NCBI GenBank assembly: GCA_007694025.1
Contig: RECL01000129.1
Location: 1-34,869, forward strand
Source: Spirochaetaceae bacterium
GTDB taxonomy: Bacteria > Spirochaetota > Spirochaetia > DSM-27196 > SLST01
Length of the DNA: 34,869 nt
Reading direction: 5' to 3'
The notes under the pieces: model-generated
Told to the model about the DNA's origin: nothing
The model's input: the letters and a program-made list of their open reading frames with translations, nothing else
Database searches by the model: none
Program-made: the position numbers and the translations under genes
Shown here: positions 22,535 to 30,948 of the stretch, piece by piece
How the letters are laid out: each line of letters starts with the position of its first letter
Position numbering within the stretch: position 1 is the first letter of the stretch

Positions 22535-25500
22535 CTAGAAATTGCTTCCCTGGCGGTTGATGAGTTCCTCATCGCGCTCGGTCAGCGGGATCTGTTTTCC
22601 CTTTCCGTCCCAGATCGAAATGTCGAGCGCAAGCCCCCGCAGTTCCTGCACAAGGACGTTGAAACTCTCGGGAACCCCGGCGGTTGTCGACGGCTCTCCC
22701 TTGACGATACTCTCGTAGATCTTTGCTCGCCCGTTCATGTCGTCGCTCTTGATTGTCAGGAGCTCCTGCAGCGTATTCGCGGCGCCGTACGCCTCGAGCG
22801 CCCAGACCTCCATCTCACCGAGTCGCTGACCGCCAAACTGGGCCTTACCGCCAAGCGGCTGCTGCGTCACGAGCGAGTACGGGCCCGTCGAACGGGCGTG
22901 CATCTTGTCATCGACCAAGTGGTGCAGCTTCAGGATATACATGTAGCCGACCATGACCTCGTTCTCGAACGGTTCGCCGGTGCGACCGTCGTGGAGAACC
23001 GTCTTCGACGATCCGGGCAGACCCGCCTGGGCAAGCTTGTCGGCGATCTGTTCGTTGGACGCCGACTCGAAGACGGGCGTCGCATACCACTCGTCGAGCG
23101 CGGCTGCGGCCCACCCGAGCTCGCTCTCAAGGATCTGGCCCAGGTTCATTCGGCTCGGGACGCCGAGCGGGTTCAGACACAGTTCGAGTGGCGTGCCGTC
23201 GGCCATGAACGGCATGTCCTCTTCGGCGAGTACGCGAGCGATGACTCCCTTGTTCCCGTGACGGCCGGCCATCTTGTCGCCCTCGCGCAGCTTGCGCTTC
23301 GTCGCGACCAGGACTTTGACGATCTCATCGACACCGGGCGACAGGTCGTCGCCTTCGCTGCGCTTCAGCCGCTGCACGTCGATGACGGTGCCATCGACGC
23401 CGTGAGGAATCTTCAACGAGGTGTCGCGCACCTCCTTGGCCTTCTCTCCGAAGATCGAGTTGAGCAGCTTGAACTCGGGCGTCGTCTCGGTCTCGCTCTT
23501 CGGCGTGACCTTGCCGACGAGGATGTCGCCGCTGCCGACCTTCGCACCGACCTGCACGATCCCCTCTTCGTCGAGGTGATCGAGCGCCTTCTCCGCGGTG
23601 TTCGGGATGTCGCGGGTGATCTTCTCCGGTCCGAGCTTGGTCTCCCGGACCTCAACCGCGAACTCCTTGATGTGGATACTCGTAAACAAATCGTCCTTCA
23701 CGAGCTTCTCGGAGATCAGGATCGCGTCTTCGAAGTTGTACCCGTTCCACGGCACGAACCCGACGAGCACGTTGCGGCCGAGTGCCAGCTCGCCCTGATG
23801 CGTCGCGGGTCCGTCGGCGAGCACGTCGCCGGCCTTCACCTTCTGGCCAAGGCTCACGATCGGCTTCTGGATGAAGCAGGTGTCCTGGTTCGTCCGCTGA
23901 TACTTGACCAGATCGTAGACGTCGACGTCGTTCGCGTTCTTCGCGTCGGCCGGCTTCACCCGGATCGCGCGCGAGGTGACGTGGACGATCTCACCGGCGC
24001 GGCGCGCCTTGACGAGCACGCCCGAATCGTAGGCGCACTTCGCCTCCATGCCGGTCCCGACGCGCGGCGGCTCGGGGAAGACGAGCGGGACGGCCTGCCG
24101 CTGCATGTTGCTGCCCATCAGCGCACGGTTGGCGTCATCGTGCTCAAGGAACGGGATCAGAGCGGCCGACACGCTGATGACCTGCTTCGGCGAAACGTCC
24201 ATGTACTGGATCTGTTCGGCCGGCTTCGCGGTGTAGTCGCCGCTCTTGCGGACGGCGACCAGCGGGGTCATGAACGCGCCGGTCTTCATGTCGAGCTGTG
24301 CGTTCGCCTGCGCGATGAAGTACTTCTCTTCGTCCATCGCAGACAGGTACTCGATCTGCGATGTTGCCTTGCCGTCGATGACCTTGCGGTACGGAGTCTC
24401 CAGGAACCCGTAGTCGTTGACCTGCGTGTAGTTCGCCAGGCTCACGATGAGCCCGATATTCGGACCTTCCGGGGTCTCGATCGGACACATCCGGCCGTAG
24501 TGCGTGTAGTGTACGTCGCGCACTTCGAAGCCCGCGCGGTCGCGCGACAGCCCCCCCGGTCCGAGCGCGTTCAGCCGCCGCTTGTGCGTGAGCTCCGACA
24601 GCGGGTTGACCTGGTCCATGAACTGCGACAGCTGCGACGAACCGAAGAACTCTTTGATCGCCGCGACGACCGGTTTGATCGACACCAGATCCTGCGGCTT
24701 GATCGTGTCGGTCTCCTTGAGGCTCATCCGCTCCTTGGCGATGCGCTCCATCCGACTGAACGCGGTCTTCAGTGCGTTCGACAGAAGCTCTCCGACGCTG
24801 CGGATCCGCCGGTTTCCCAGGTGGTCGATATCGTCAACGTTCGCCTCTCCGATGTAGACCTTGATCAGGAACGCCATGGTATTGACGATGTCTTCGCGGG
24901 TCAGCAGGTGGCTTTCCACCGGCTCGTCGTAGTCGAACTTCTTGTTCAGCTTGTAGCGGCCGACTCGACCGAGGTCGTAGCGGCGCGGCGTGAAGAACAT
25001 GCTGTTGAAGTCCTTCTCTGCGCTTTCGATCGTGATCGGCTCGCCGGGCAGGAGGATAGAATAGACGGCCGACAGCGCATCCTCGTAGCTCGGCTCGTCA
25101 ACGTCCTGGTCATCGCGCGTGAACTTGCTCTCTTCGCGCTCAAAGCAGTTGAGGATGACCTCGGAGTGGAGGCTCGTCGGATCGGCCATGTCGATGACTT
25201 CCAGTTCGCGGACACCAGAGTGGAACAGATCATCGATATCGTGCGGGTGAATCTTCTCCCCCGCCTTGTAGAGCTTGCGGGTGGTTTCACCGCCATCGGA
25301 GCTCGCCTCTGTTATATAGACCGCCCGAGCGAGCACCTGACCGTTGAGCGCCTCCATAGCGTCGCGCTGATCGCTCACCGGCATCGTCGTGCGGCGGTAG
25401 AACACATCGATGATCTTTTCGCGCGTGTCGAAGCCGAGCGCCCGAAGGAAGAGCGTACCGAGGATTCGCTTCTTGCGGTCGATCTTCGCGTAGATCAGTT

Positions 25501-26053
25501 CCTTCTTCTGGTCGATCTCGAACTCCAGCCAGCTCCCGCGATACGGGATGATCCGCGAACTGTAGATGCCCTTCTCATGAGAGAAGATCACCCCGGGCGA
25601 CCGATGGATCTGGCTGACAACGACACGCTCGGCACCGTTAATGATGAAGGTGCCGCGCTCGGTCATCAGCGGTATATCGCCCATGTAGATGTCTTTCTGG
25701 CGGATTTCACCGGTTTCCAGGAACACGAGGTTTATGCGCGCCTTGATCGGGATCGCGTACGTGAGACCCTTCTGCTTGCACTCGGCCTCGGTCAACTTGA
25801 TGTTCTCTTCGTCGAGCACGTAGTGGTCGTACTCGAGCCGCATGTCTCCGTTCTGACTTTCGATCGGGAAGACGGCCTGGAACACCTCTTCGAGCCCCTG
25901 CTCGTTGATCGGCTCGCCACGAAGCATCGTCTCGCGCTGGAGGAATCGCTCGAACGAGGCGATCTGGATTCCGACCAGATCCGGAAGGTCCATGACCTCG
26001 GTCGATCTCTGACCGACCTTGACGCGGTTGATGACCGTAGTCCGATCAAGCAT
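22535..26053 (-). CDS. rpoB: DNA-directed RNA polymerase beta subunit
   Basis: This 1172-residue subunit, with beta', forms the active site and the rifampicin pocket. The rifampicin region begins [20 protein letters not shown], followed by [11 protein letters not shown]. Asn495 replaces the Ser equivalent to E. coli Ser531, the change reported for naturally rifampicin-tolerant spirochaetes. The [11 protein letters not shown] block and the C-terminal [15 protein letters not shown] are intact. I chose ATG 26053, with AGGAGG upstream and the start [15 protein letters not shown]; an upstream open extension is non-conserved. It is preceded by a 200-bp structured spacer. Confidence 0.98.
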   Translation of the reverse strand: MLDRTTVINRVKVGQRSTEVMDLPDLVGIQIASFERFLQRETMLRGEPINEQGLEEVFQAVFPIESQNGDMRLEYDHYVLDEENIKLTEAECKQKGLTYAIPIKARINLVFLETGEIRQKDIYMGDIPLMTERGTFIINGAERVVVSQIHRSPGVIFSHEKGIYSSRIIPYRGSWLEFEIDQKKELIYAKIDRKKRILGTLFLRALGFDTREKIIDVFYRRTTMPVSDQRDAMEALNGQVLARAVYITEASSDGGETTRKLYKAGEKIHPHDIDDLFHSGVRELEVIDMADPTSLHSEVILNCFEREESKFTRDDQDVDEPSYEDALSAVYSILLPGEPITIESAEKDFNSMFFTPRRYDLGRVGRYKLNKKFDYDEPVESHLLTREDIVNTMAFLIKVYIGEANVDDIDHLGNRRIRSVGELLSNALKTAFSRMERIAKERMSLKETDTIKPQDLVSIKPVVAAIKEFFGSSQLSQFMDQVNPLSELTHKRRLNALGPGGLSRDRAGFEVRDVHYTHYGRMCPIETPEGPNIGLIVSLANYTQVNDYGFLETPYRKVIDGKATSQIEYLSAMDEEKYFIAQANAQLDMKTGAFMTPLVAVRKSGDYTAKPAEQIQYMDVSPKQVISVSAALIPFLEHDDANRALMGSNMQRQAVPLVFPEPPRVGTGMEAKCAYDSGVLVKARRAGEIVHVTSRAIRVKPADAKNANDVDVYDLVKYQRTNQDTCFIQKPIVSLGQKVKAGDVLADGPATHQGELALGRNVLVGFVPWNGYNFEDAILISEKLVKDDLFTSIHIKEFAVEVRETKLGPEKITRDIPNTAEKALDHLDEEGIVQVGAKVGSGDILVGKVTPKSETETTPEFKLLNSIFGEKAKEVRDTSLKIPHGVDGTVIDVQRLKRSEGDDLSPGVDEIVKVLVATKRKLREGDKMAGRHGNKGVIARVLAEEDMPFMADGTPLELCLNPLGVPSRMNLGQILESELGWAAAALDEWYATPVFESASNEQIADKLAQAGLPGSSKTVLHDGRTGEPFENEVMVGYMYILKLHHLVDDKMHARSTGPYSLVTQQPLGGKAQFGGQRLGEMEVWALEAYGAANTLQELLTIKSDDMNGRAKIYESIVKGEPSTTAGVPESFNVLVQELRGLALDISIWDGKGKQIPLTERDEELINRQGSNF

Positions 26054-26068
26054 ACTTCCTCCTGGTAC

Positions 26069-26089
26069 CGGTGTGCGCCGCGCACACCG
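26069..26089 (-). promoter_or_regulatory. Hairpin just upstream of the rpoB ribosome site
   Basis: Perfect 8-bp arms (26069-26076 and 26082-26089) enclose a 5-nt loop. The hairpin ends five bases before AGGAGG of rpoB, a position that could affect initiation. Confidence 0.5.
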
Positions 26090-26176
26090 TGATGCGACCG
26101 GTCGCCCTGACCCGTCGCGCGCGACTCGAAACCACGGGCAGGAAGTCGATTCCGACCCGGGGAATAGAGACAACTA

Positions 26177-26209
26177 CACCATTGGAGCAGGGATTCTGCT
26201 CCAATGGTG
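26177..26209 (-). promoter_or_regulatory. Perfect 14-bp hairpin in the rplL-rpoB spacer
   Basis: Arms at 26177-26190 and 26196-26209 pair perfectly across 14 bp with a 5-nt loop. No U tract follows on the minus strand. The place and shape match an RNase III-type processing stem such as that known between rplL and rpoB in E. coli; this is an analogy. Confidence 0.6.
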
Positions 26210-26211
26210 AG

Positions 26212-26242
26212 AAAAAACCGACTGTTAAGCCGTCAGTTCCGG
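26212..26242 (-). terminator. Candidate attenuator between rplL and rpoB
   Basis: A bulged stem (CCG and ACTG pairing with CAGT and CGG, 26218-26242) is followed by six T residues on the minus strand (26212-26217). The stem is only about seven pairs, so partial termination is likely, as in the classical rplL-rpoB attenuator that lowers rpoBC expression. Confidence 0.5.
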
Positions 26243-26253
26243 TAAGCGTACGC

Positions 26254-26646
26254 TTACTTGACTTCGACTTTCGCTCCGGCAGCCTCGAGCTTTTCTTTGA
26301 TCGAAGCGGCCTCTTCCTTGGAAACGCCTTCCTTGACAGCCTTGCCTCCGGCTTCAACAAGTTCCTTCGCTTCCTTGAGTCCCAGGCCGGTGATCGCGCG
26401 GATCTCCTTGATGACCGGGATCTTTGCGCCATCCGCGAAGCTCGCGAGAATGACGTCGAACTCCGTCTGCTCGTCCTCGGCGGCTTCACCACCGGCAGGA
26501 GCCGCAGCACCAGCCGCAGCGACCGCAACCGGAGCCGCAGCCGTCACGCCGAACTTCTCCTCCATCGCCTTGACGAGTTCGCTCACGTCGAGCACCGTCA
26601 TCCCGGCAATGGCATCCAGAATCTCATCCTTTGTCAGTGTCGCCAT
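26254..26646 (-). CDS. rplL: 50S ribosomal protein L7/L12
   Basis: This 130-residue stalk protein recruits translational GTPases. It has an N-terminal dimerisation domain ([13 protein letters not shown]), an Ala/Gly/Pro-rich hinge at about residues 37-57, and the C-terminal domain with [10 protein letters not shown] and [17 protein letters not shown] 26646 is chosen because GGAGGA precedes it. Its TAA stop lies inside a perfect 16-bp palindrome at 26242-26257. Confidence 0.98.
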   Translation of the reverse strand: MATLTKDEILDAIAGMTVLDVSELVKAMEEKFGVTAAAPVAVAAAGAAAPAGGEAAEDEQTEFDVILASFADGAKIPVIKEIRAITGLGLKEAKELVEAGGKAVKEGVSKEEAASIKEKLEAAGAKVEVK

Positions 26647-26693
26647 ATTATCTTCCTCCTTGAATTGTTGCGGCGATAGCATGCAACACGTAT

Positions 26694-26716
26694 CGAAGAC
26701 TAACGCCGCGTCTTCG
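26694..26716 (-). promoter_or_regulatory. 7-bp hairpin in the rplJ-rplL spacer
   Basis: CGAAGAC at 26694-26700 pairs with GTCTTCG at 26710-26716 around a 9-nt loop, within the 121-bp gap before rplL. No T run follows. It may shape the higher translation of L7/L12 relative to L10; that is inference. Confidence 0.45.
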
Positions 26717-26767
26717 GATCCGATCCGGCGACTGCATCAACGATGCCTCACCGGTCGGTCGGAATAC

Positions 26768-27304
26768 CTACTCCTGGGCCTTCTTGTCGGCCACCGCCTG
26801 AAGCACACGAACGAGCTTCTGCGTAACACCGTTCATCGCGTAGACCAGGTTCTGCAGCGGCGCGTTCATCGTAGACATCAGCTGCGCAATCAGCTGATCC
26901 CTGCTCGGCAGCTTGCTGAGCGCCTCAGTCTGGGCGGCGTCGAAGAACCGTCCGTCGACGTAGGCACCCTTCACCTGAACCGGGGTGTCCTTGGCAAAAT
27001 CGAACAGAAGCTTCGCGGCCGCGGCCGAGTCCTGCTTGATAAGCGCGATCGCGGTCGGACCGACGAACACCCCGGCGGCAGCGCCCTTGTCGAGCTGCTC
27101 GAATGCAAGCTTCGCGTACCGGTTCTTGACAACCTTGTAGTCTGCCTGCTGCGCACGCAGCCGTCCGCGCAGTTCGGTGATCTGCTCAACCGTCAACCCG
27201 CGGTAGTCGGTGAAGATGAACTCCTGGTTCCGACTGAGCGTCTCCTTGAGAACTTCGAGCGCCTCGGTCTTGTGCGGTTGGACTTTTGTTACGTGCGCGG
27301 TCAT
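26768..27304 (-). CDS. rplJ: 50S ribosomal protein L10
   Basis: L10 has 178 residues and anchors L7/L12 dimers to the stalk base. The N-terminal domain includes [18 protein letters not shown] and [12 protein letters not shown]; the long C-terminal helix for L7/L12 binding ends in [10 protein letters not shown]. Its ATG overlaps the rplA stop by four bases (ATGA), leaving no room for the usual L10 leader. Confidence 0.97.
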   Translation of the reverse strand: MTAHVTKVQPHKTEALEVLKETLSRNQEFIFTDYRGLTVEQITELRGRLRAQQADYKVVKNRYAKLAFEQLDKGAAAGVFVGPTAIALIKQDSAAAAKLLFDFAKDTPVQVKGAYVDGRFFDAAQTEALSKLPSRDQLIAQLMSTMNAPLQNLVYAMNGVTQKLVRVLQAVADKKAQE

Positions 27305-27984
27305 TCCTGCTCTCCAGTGGTAGCGATCTTCACCCCGGGCCCCATCGTAGACGATACGGCCACGGTCTTGACGAACTCTCCCTTCGTGTCGGGCGGACGA
27401 CGCCGCTCGACCTCACCGACGACCGCGGTGATGTTCTCAACAACCTTGCTCGGCTCCATCGACACCTTGCCAACCGCAAGGTGGATGACTCCGGTCTTGT
27501 CCGAGCGAAACTCCACCCGGCCTTTCTTGAGCTCGGCGAGCGCGGCTGCAAGATCGAAGGTGACCGTCTGCGTCTTCGGGTTCGGCATCAAGCCTCGCCG
27601 ACCAAGAATCGGACCAAGGCGACCGACATCCTTCATCATATCCGGCGTCGCGACGGCGACATCGAAGTCGAGCCACCCGTCACGGATCTTCTCTATCAGA
27701 TCGTCATCACCGACATACGCGGCGCCGGCCTGGCGCGCTTCATCGGCCTTTTCACCCTTCGCGAAAACGAGCACCTTCTTCTCACCGCTGAACTGATTCG
27801 GAAGCACGAGCGTATCACGGACCGTCGCACTCTTCTTCAGGTTCAGGTTCATCGACAGCTCGATCGTTTCGTCGAACTTCGCGTACGAAAGCTCCTTGAG
27901 CAGCTTCACAGCCTCTTCGGGCTCGTACCTGCGCTGCCGGTCGATCCGGGTGAGCGCTTCCCGATACTTCTTGCCGCGTGCCAT
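27301..27984 (-). CDS. rplA: 50S ribosomal protein L1
   Basis: L1 has 227 residues and forms the mobile stalk near the E site. Blocks include [20 protein letters not shown] and [17 protein letters not shown]1 commonly represses its own operon by binding the rplK leader. It starts directly after rplK and is coupled to rplJ by ATGA. Confidence 0.97.
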   Translation of the reverse strand: MARGKKYREALTRIDRQRRYEPEEAVKLLKELSYAKFDETIELSMNLNLKKSATVRDTLVLPNQFSGEKKVLVFAKGEKADEARQAGAAYVGDDDLIEKIRDGWLDFDVAVATPDMMKDVGRLGPILGRRGLMPNPKTQTVTFDLAAALAELKKGRVEFRSDKTGVIHLAVGKVSMEPSKVVENITAVVGEVERRRPPDTKGEFVKTVAVSSTMGPGVKIATTGEQE

Positions 27985-28416
27985 CTACCCCTCCACCTTC
28001 ACGCCCATGCTCCGGGCGGTTCCGGCGATGATCGCCATCGCGGCCTCTACGTCGTTCGCGTTCAGGTCGGGCATCTTCTGCTCGGCAATCGCGCGAATCT
28101 GGGCACTCGTGATCTTACCGACTTTGACCTTGTGAGGTTCGGCCGAGCCCTTTTCGAGCCCGATCGCCTTCTTGATCAGTACAGCTGCCGGAGGTGTCTT
28201 CGTGATGAACGAAAACGACCGATCGGCGTAGACCGTGATAACGACCGGGATGAGAAGCCCGGGCTCGATATCCTTGGTCACGTCGTTGAACTGCTGTACA
28301 AACTGCGGTGCGCTCACCCCGTGCGGGCCGAGCGCCGGACCTACGGGCGGCGCGGGCGTCGCCTTCGCGGCCGGCACCTGCAGTTTGATGATGGCAGTTA
28401 CTTTCTTCTTTGCCAT
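27985..28416 (-). CDS. rplK: 50S ribosomal protein L11
   Basis: L11 has 143 residues and forms the GTPase-associated centre with 23S rRNA. The N-terminal Pro-rich segment [15 protein letters not shown] and the C-terminal [19 protein letters not shown] are signature blocks. ATG 28416 follows AGGAG; the longer in-frame reading is not conserved. The 98-bp gap before it could hold an L1 operator, but I could not identify one. Confidence 0.97.
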   Translation of the reverse strand: MAKKKVTAIIKLQVPAAKATPAPPVGPALGPHGVSAPQFVQQFNDVTKDIEPGLLIPVVITVYADRSFSFITKTPPAAVLIKKAIGLEKGSAEPHKVKVGKITSAQIRAIAEQKMPDLNANDVEAAMAIIAGTARSMGVKVEG

Positions 28417-28514
28417 TCCCACTCCTTTGTGGTTCGAACGTCGGGCTTCAGGCTCGACTCCCACAAGCTGTCAATGCGAAGCACCCGAACCGACCCGATC
28501 GGTCGGCGAGGACG

Positions 28515-29069
28515 CTATACCTTCTCTACCTGGAGAAAGTCCACTTCCACCGGTGTGGCGCGACCAAAGATCCCGACCATCACGCGAAGCTTGCCTTTCT
28601 CCAGATTGACCTCTTCAACCTGACCGGTGAACGAGTCGAACGGCCCTTCGACGATCCGTACATTTTCACCGACCGTGAAACTCTGCTTGGGCTTCAGCGT
28701 CTTTTCGCCCTTCAGTTCGCCGGTCTTCTGCAGGATCGTCCGCGCCTCTTCCTGACTGATCGGCTGAGGCTTCATCCCCGGCGACGCGCCGACAAAACCG
28801 GTCACACCGTTGATGCGCCGGATCGCAGCGCACGGCGTCTTCCATCCGATATCGGGCAGATCCATCTCAAGCAGGATGTACCCCGGAAGAAACTTCTTCG
28901 TCGAAATCTTCTTCTTTCCGTCGCGAACCTCGACAACCTGTTCCGAAGGAACTTTGATGTCGGCAATGGTGTCGCCGAGCTCGCCGTTCTCCATCATCGT
29001 CCGGATCGTACGCTCGATCTTGTTCTCGTAACCGGTATAAGTGTGTAGTACGTACCAGCCTTTAGCCAT
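28515..29069 (-). CDS. nusG: Transcription elongation/antitermination factor NusG
   Basis: NusG has 184 residues and couples RNA polymerase to Rho or the ribosome. The NGN domain begins KGWYVLHTYTGYENKIERTI and includes KKFLPGYILLEMDL; the C-terminal KOW domain carries GENVRIVEGPFDSFTGQVEE. It lies 27 bp after secE, as in most bacteria. Confidence 0.98.
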   Translation of the reverse strand: MAKGWYVLHTYTGYENKIERTIRTMMENGELGDTIADIKVPSEQVVEVRDGKKKISTKKFLPGYILLEMDLPDIGWKTPCAAIRRINGVTGFVGASPGMKPQPISQEEARTILQKTGELKGEKTLKPKQSFTVGENVRIVEGPFDSFTGQVEEVNLEKGKLRVMVGIFGRATPVEVDFLQVEKV

Positions 29070-29096
29070 CCCGCCTCGCTTTGCCGTCGACCGGGA

Positions 29097-29276
29097 TCAG
29101 AAGATCAGGTCGATACCCTGCAACAGCAGGAAATCGACGATGCCGAAGATCGCAGCAAAAATGAGGACCGACACAAGGACGACCTTCGTGTTCGAGGCGA
29201 CTTCTTCCTGGGTAGGCCATTGCACCTTCCGGAGCTCGGCGTAGCTGTCTTTGAAAAACTGGATTATCCTCTTCAT
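29097..29276 (-). CDS. secE: Preprotein translocase subunit SecE
   Basis: This 59-residue single-span protein is the short bacterial SecE, which clamps SecY. It begins MKRIIQFFKDSYAELRKVQW, has the conserved amphipathic segment WPTQEEV, and one transmembrane helix at about residues 32-53 ending in LLLQGIDLIF. It lies between tRNA-Trp and nusG. Confidence 0.95.
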   Translation of the reverse strand: MKRIIQFFKDSYAELRKVQWPTQEEVASNTKVVLVSVLIFAAIFGIVDFLLLQGIDLIF

Positions 29277-29300
29277 GCCCCCACCGCCCTTGTGCTGCTA

Positions 29301-29374
29301 CAGGCCAGCCAGGATTCGAACCTGGAACATTCGGTTTTGGAGACCGACGCTCTACCAATTGGAGCTACTGGCCT
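29301..29374 (-). tRNA. tRNA-Trp (CCA anticodon)
   Basis: A 74-nt cloverleaf: acceptor arms AGGCCAG and CTGGCCT pair, the TCGGT/ACCGA anticodon stem holds loop CTCCAAA, and the T arm contains TTCGAAT. The anticodon CCA reads UGG. No 3' CCA is encoded. It sits five bases from rpmG and is likely processed from the same transcript. Confidence 0.95.
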
Positions 29375-29378
29375 AAGA

Positions 29379-29555
29379 CTACTTGACCTTACCTTCCCTG
29401 TGGAGCGTATGTCGCCGGTCGTGCGGACAGTACTTCTTGAGCTCAAGCTTCCCCTGCATGTTCCGCCGGTTCTTCTTGGTCGTATAGTTTCTGCGATCGC
29501 ACTCGGTGCACTGCAGCGAGATAAGCTCCGTCGCACCTTTTTTTGCCTTGGGCAT
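29379..29555 (-). CDS. rpmG: 50S ribosomal protein L33
   Basis: L33 has 58 residues, with [19 protein letters not shown] and [17 protein letters not shown]. The first CxxC pair is intact (CTEC), but the second zinc pair reads CPHD, with Asp where the zinc form has Cys. Zinc binding may be altered. The initiator is ATG 29555, preceded by GAGGTG. Confidence 0.95.
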   Translation of the reverse strand: MPKAKKGATELISLQCTECDRRNYTTKKNRRNMQGKLELKKYCPHDRRHTLHREGKVK

Positions 29556-29577
29556 TGTTCACCTCACAGAGTCATCG

Positions 29578-29606
29578 AGCGTACCCCTTCCAACCGATGT
29601 TGTCAA
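29578..29606 (-). promoter_or_regulatory. Promoter upstream of rpmG
   Basis: TTGACA (29601-29606) lies exactly 17 bp from TACGCT (29578-29583), within the tRNA-Thr to rpmG gap. The -35 is perfect and the -10 matches three of six. It would drive rpmG, tRNA-Trp, secE, nusG and onward. Confidence 0.7.
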
Positions 29607-29658
29607 GGCCGGAGGGCGCATCGGTACAGTTCTTGCATGAAGAATCTGCCCGTATGAA

Positions 29659-29731
29659 AGCCCCCGATCGGATTTGAACCGATGACCCCATCCTTACCAT
29701 GGATGTGCTCTACCGACTGAGCTACAGGGGC
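29659..29731 (-). tRNA. tRNA-Thr (GGT anticodon)
   Basis: A 73-nt cloverleaf: acceptor arm GCCCCTG pairs with CGGGGGC (one G-U), the CATCC/GGATG stem holds loop ATGGTAA, and the T loop reads TTCAAAT. The anticodon GGT reads ACC/ACU. No 3' CCA is encoded. It is first in the unit that includes rpmG. Confidence 0.95.
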
Positions 29732-29742
29732 AAGTAGCCGAG

Positions 29743-29771
29743 AAAGTACCAATGCGTCGGTGTCCAGTCAA
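29743..29771 (-). promoter_or_regulatory. Promoter upstream of tRNA-Thr
   Basis: TTGACT (29766-29771) is separated by 17 bp from TACTTT (29743-29748). The predicted start lies only a few bases before the tRNA. It may serve as the primary promoter for the whole cluster, with the rpmG promoter as a second input. Confidence 0.65.
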
Positions 29772-29796
29772 GGTTCGGCGACCGATCGATCGCGCG

Positions 29797-30291
29797 TCAG
29801 GAAAAAGCCGCCCTCAGCTGCGCAGACCAGGAGGAGATGCGGTCGTCGGTCAGATCGCTCTGATTGTCCTCGTCGATCACGAGCCCGACGAACTTTCCGT
29901 CGCGTTCCGCCTCGGAATTGTCGTAGCGATAGCCGTCGGTCGATGTGTGCCCGACGACCGTGCCGCCCTGCTGCTCGACCGCATCGACCAGGATCGCCAT
30001 TGCATCCACGAAGGTGTCTCCGTAGTTCTCCTGATCACCAAGACCCAGGATCGCGACCCGCTTCCCGGAAAAGTCGACGTCATCCAGATCGGGCAGGAAG
30101 TCCTCCCAATCGTCCTGCAGGTCACCCGCCCCCCAGGTCGACGTCGCGAACACGATCCGATCGTACCCGGCTATCGTTGCGGCGTCGACATCGGTGATGT
30201 TATGGAGGTCTCCGCCGAGCGCTTCGTGGAGCTTGACGGCAACATCCTTGGTGTTTCCGGTCGACGAACCGTAGAAAATGCCTATCGACAT
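29797..30291 (-). CDS. Flavodoxin, long-chain (copy 1)
   Basis: This 164-residue protein is an FMN-binding electron carrier that can replace ferredoxin under iron limitation. The phosphate loop GSSTGNT is at residues 8-14, the 60s loop STWGAGDLQDDW supplies the Trp that stacks on FMN, and GLGDQENYGDTF gives the second aromatic. Length and the inserted segment place it with long-chain flavodoxins. It follows a second flavodoxin by 13 bp in an operon, with GGAG before the ATG. The redox partner is not visible. Confidence 0.94.
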   Translation of the reverse strand: MSIGIFYGSSTGNTKDVAVKLHEALGGDLHNITDVDAATIAGYDRIVFATSTWGAGDLQDDWEDFLPDLDDVDFSGKRVAILGLGDQENYGDTFVDAMAILVDAVEQQGGTVVGHTSTDGYRYDNSEAERDGKFVGLVIDEDNQSDLTDDRISSWSAQLRAAFS

Positions 30292-30304
30292 CGCTCCGCG
30301 CTCC

Positions 30305-30805
30305 TCAGATCTGACCCTGCAGTTGAGCGACCCATTTGACCACCCGGTCCTGCGTCAGGTCCGACTGGTTCTCCTCGTCGAGCGCCAGTCCTATGAACGA
30401 GCCATTTTCCTCGGCATCCGAGGAGTCGAACGTGTAGCCGTCGGTCGCCGTCGACCCGATGAGCGTCGCGCCACGGTCACGCGCGGTCTTGCCGACGATC
30501 CCCATCGCATCGACGAACGTGTCGGGGTATCCTTCCTGATCGCCAAGACCGAACACCGCAACCTTCTTGCCGGAGAAATCCATCTCCTCGAGCGTCGTCA
30601 TGAAGTCTTCGAAGTCGTCCTGCAGGTCTCCGGTGCCCCAGGTCGACACGCCAAAGATGATCAGATCGTGCGCGAGGATCTCGTCAGCAGACGTCGCGGT
30701 GATGTTCGTGGATGCGACGCCACCGCCGAACGCCTGCGCGATCCGGTCGGCTGCATCCTCAGTATTGCCGGTTGAAGAGCCGTAGAAAACGCCAATAGAT
30801 GCCAT
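30305..30805 (-). CDS. Flavodoxin, long-chain (copy 2)
   Basis: This 166-residue protein is a paralogue of the adjacent gene, with [19 protein letters not shown] and [12 protein letters not shown]. The segments DFSGK, GLGDQE and DTFVDAM are shared with copy 1, showing tandem duplication. I chose ATG 30805, with GGAGG four bases upstream; the longer in-frame reading crosses the promoter. It is first in the two-gene operon. Why two copies are kept is unknown; divergent partners or conditions are possible. Confidence 0.94.
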   Translation of the reverse strand: MASIGVFYGSSTGNTEDAADRIAQAFGGGVASTNITATSADEILAHDLIIFGVSTWGTGDLQDDFEDFMTTLEEMDFSGKKVAVFGLGDQEGYPDTFVDAMGIVGKTARDRGATLIGSTATDGYTFDSSDAEENGSFIGLALDEENQSDLTQDRVVKWVAQLQGQI

Positions 30806-30820
30806 GGTGCCTCCGCGCCC

Positions 30821-30849
30821 AATGTAGCCGACGCCCATGCGGGCGTCAA
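30821..30849 (-). promoter_or_regulatory. Flavodoxin operon promoter with internal inverted repeat
   Basis: TTGACG (30844-30849) lies 17 bp from TACATT (30821-30826). Seven-base arms GACGCCC and GGGCGTC (30830-30847) form an inverted repeat filling the spacer, a classic operator position. The implied leader is only about 10 bases. Confidence 0.7.
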
Positions 30850-30883
30850 TGGTTCGAAGTCGCCCGATGGCCAGGGCAGACGC

Positions 30884-30912
30884 TTGCGTCGACCAGACGC
30901 TCATGCGATAAT
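30884..30912 (+). promoter_or_regulatory. fucI promoter
   Basis: TTGCGT (30884-30889) is 17 bp from GATAAT (30907-30912). The -10 matches five of six. The candidate DeoR operator (30910-30923) starts within the -10, suiting repression. A GACGC/GCGTC inverted repeat (30879-30890) overlaps the -35. Confidence 0.65.
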
Positions 30913-30923
30913 CGAAAGAGATT
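30910..30923 (+). promoter_or_regulatory. Candidate DeoR-family operator at fucI
   Basis: The sequence AATCGAAAGAGATT matches 13 of 14 bases of the element before the DeoR gene and is a near-perfect inverted repeat (AATCG, AAAG spacer, AGATT). It covers the predicted transcription start. Confidence 0.6.
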
Positions 30924-30948
30924 CAACCCCAAAATACAAGAGGTACGT

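Noticed and set aside
22507-22572. N-terminal extension of rpoC into rpoB
   Set aside because: The extra residues are not conserved and the internal ATG has AGGAG and the family start.
28417-28514. Possible L1-binding leader or promoter (TTGACA) before rplK
   Set aside because: A TTGACA occurs but no -10 stands 16-18 bp away, and the hairpin found has a mismatch and no recognisable L1 motif; not enough to call.
30799-30948. N-terminal extension of fucI from an upstream open frame
   Set aside because: The extension crosses the divergent promoters and has no FucI similarity; ATG 30949 has a good ribosome site and matches the family start.
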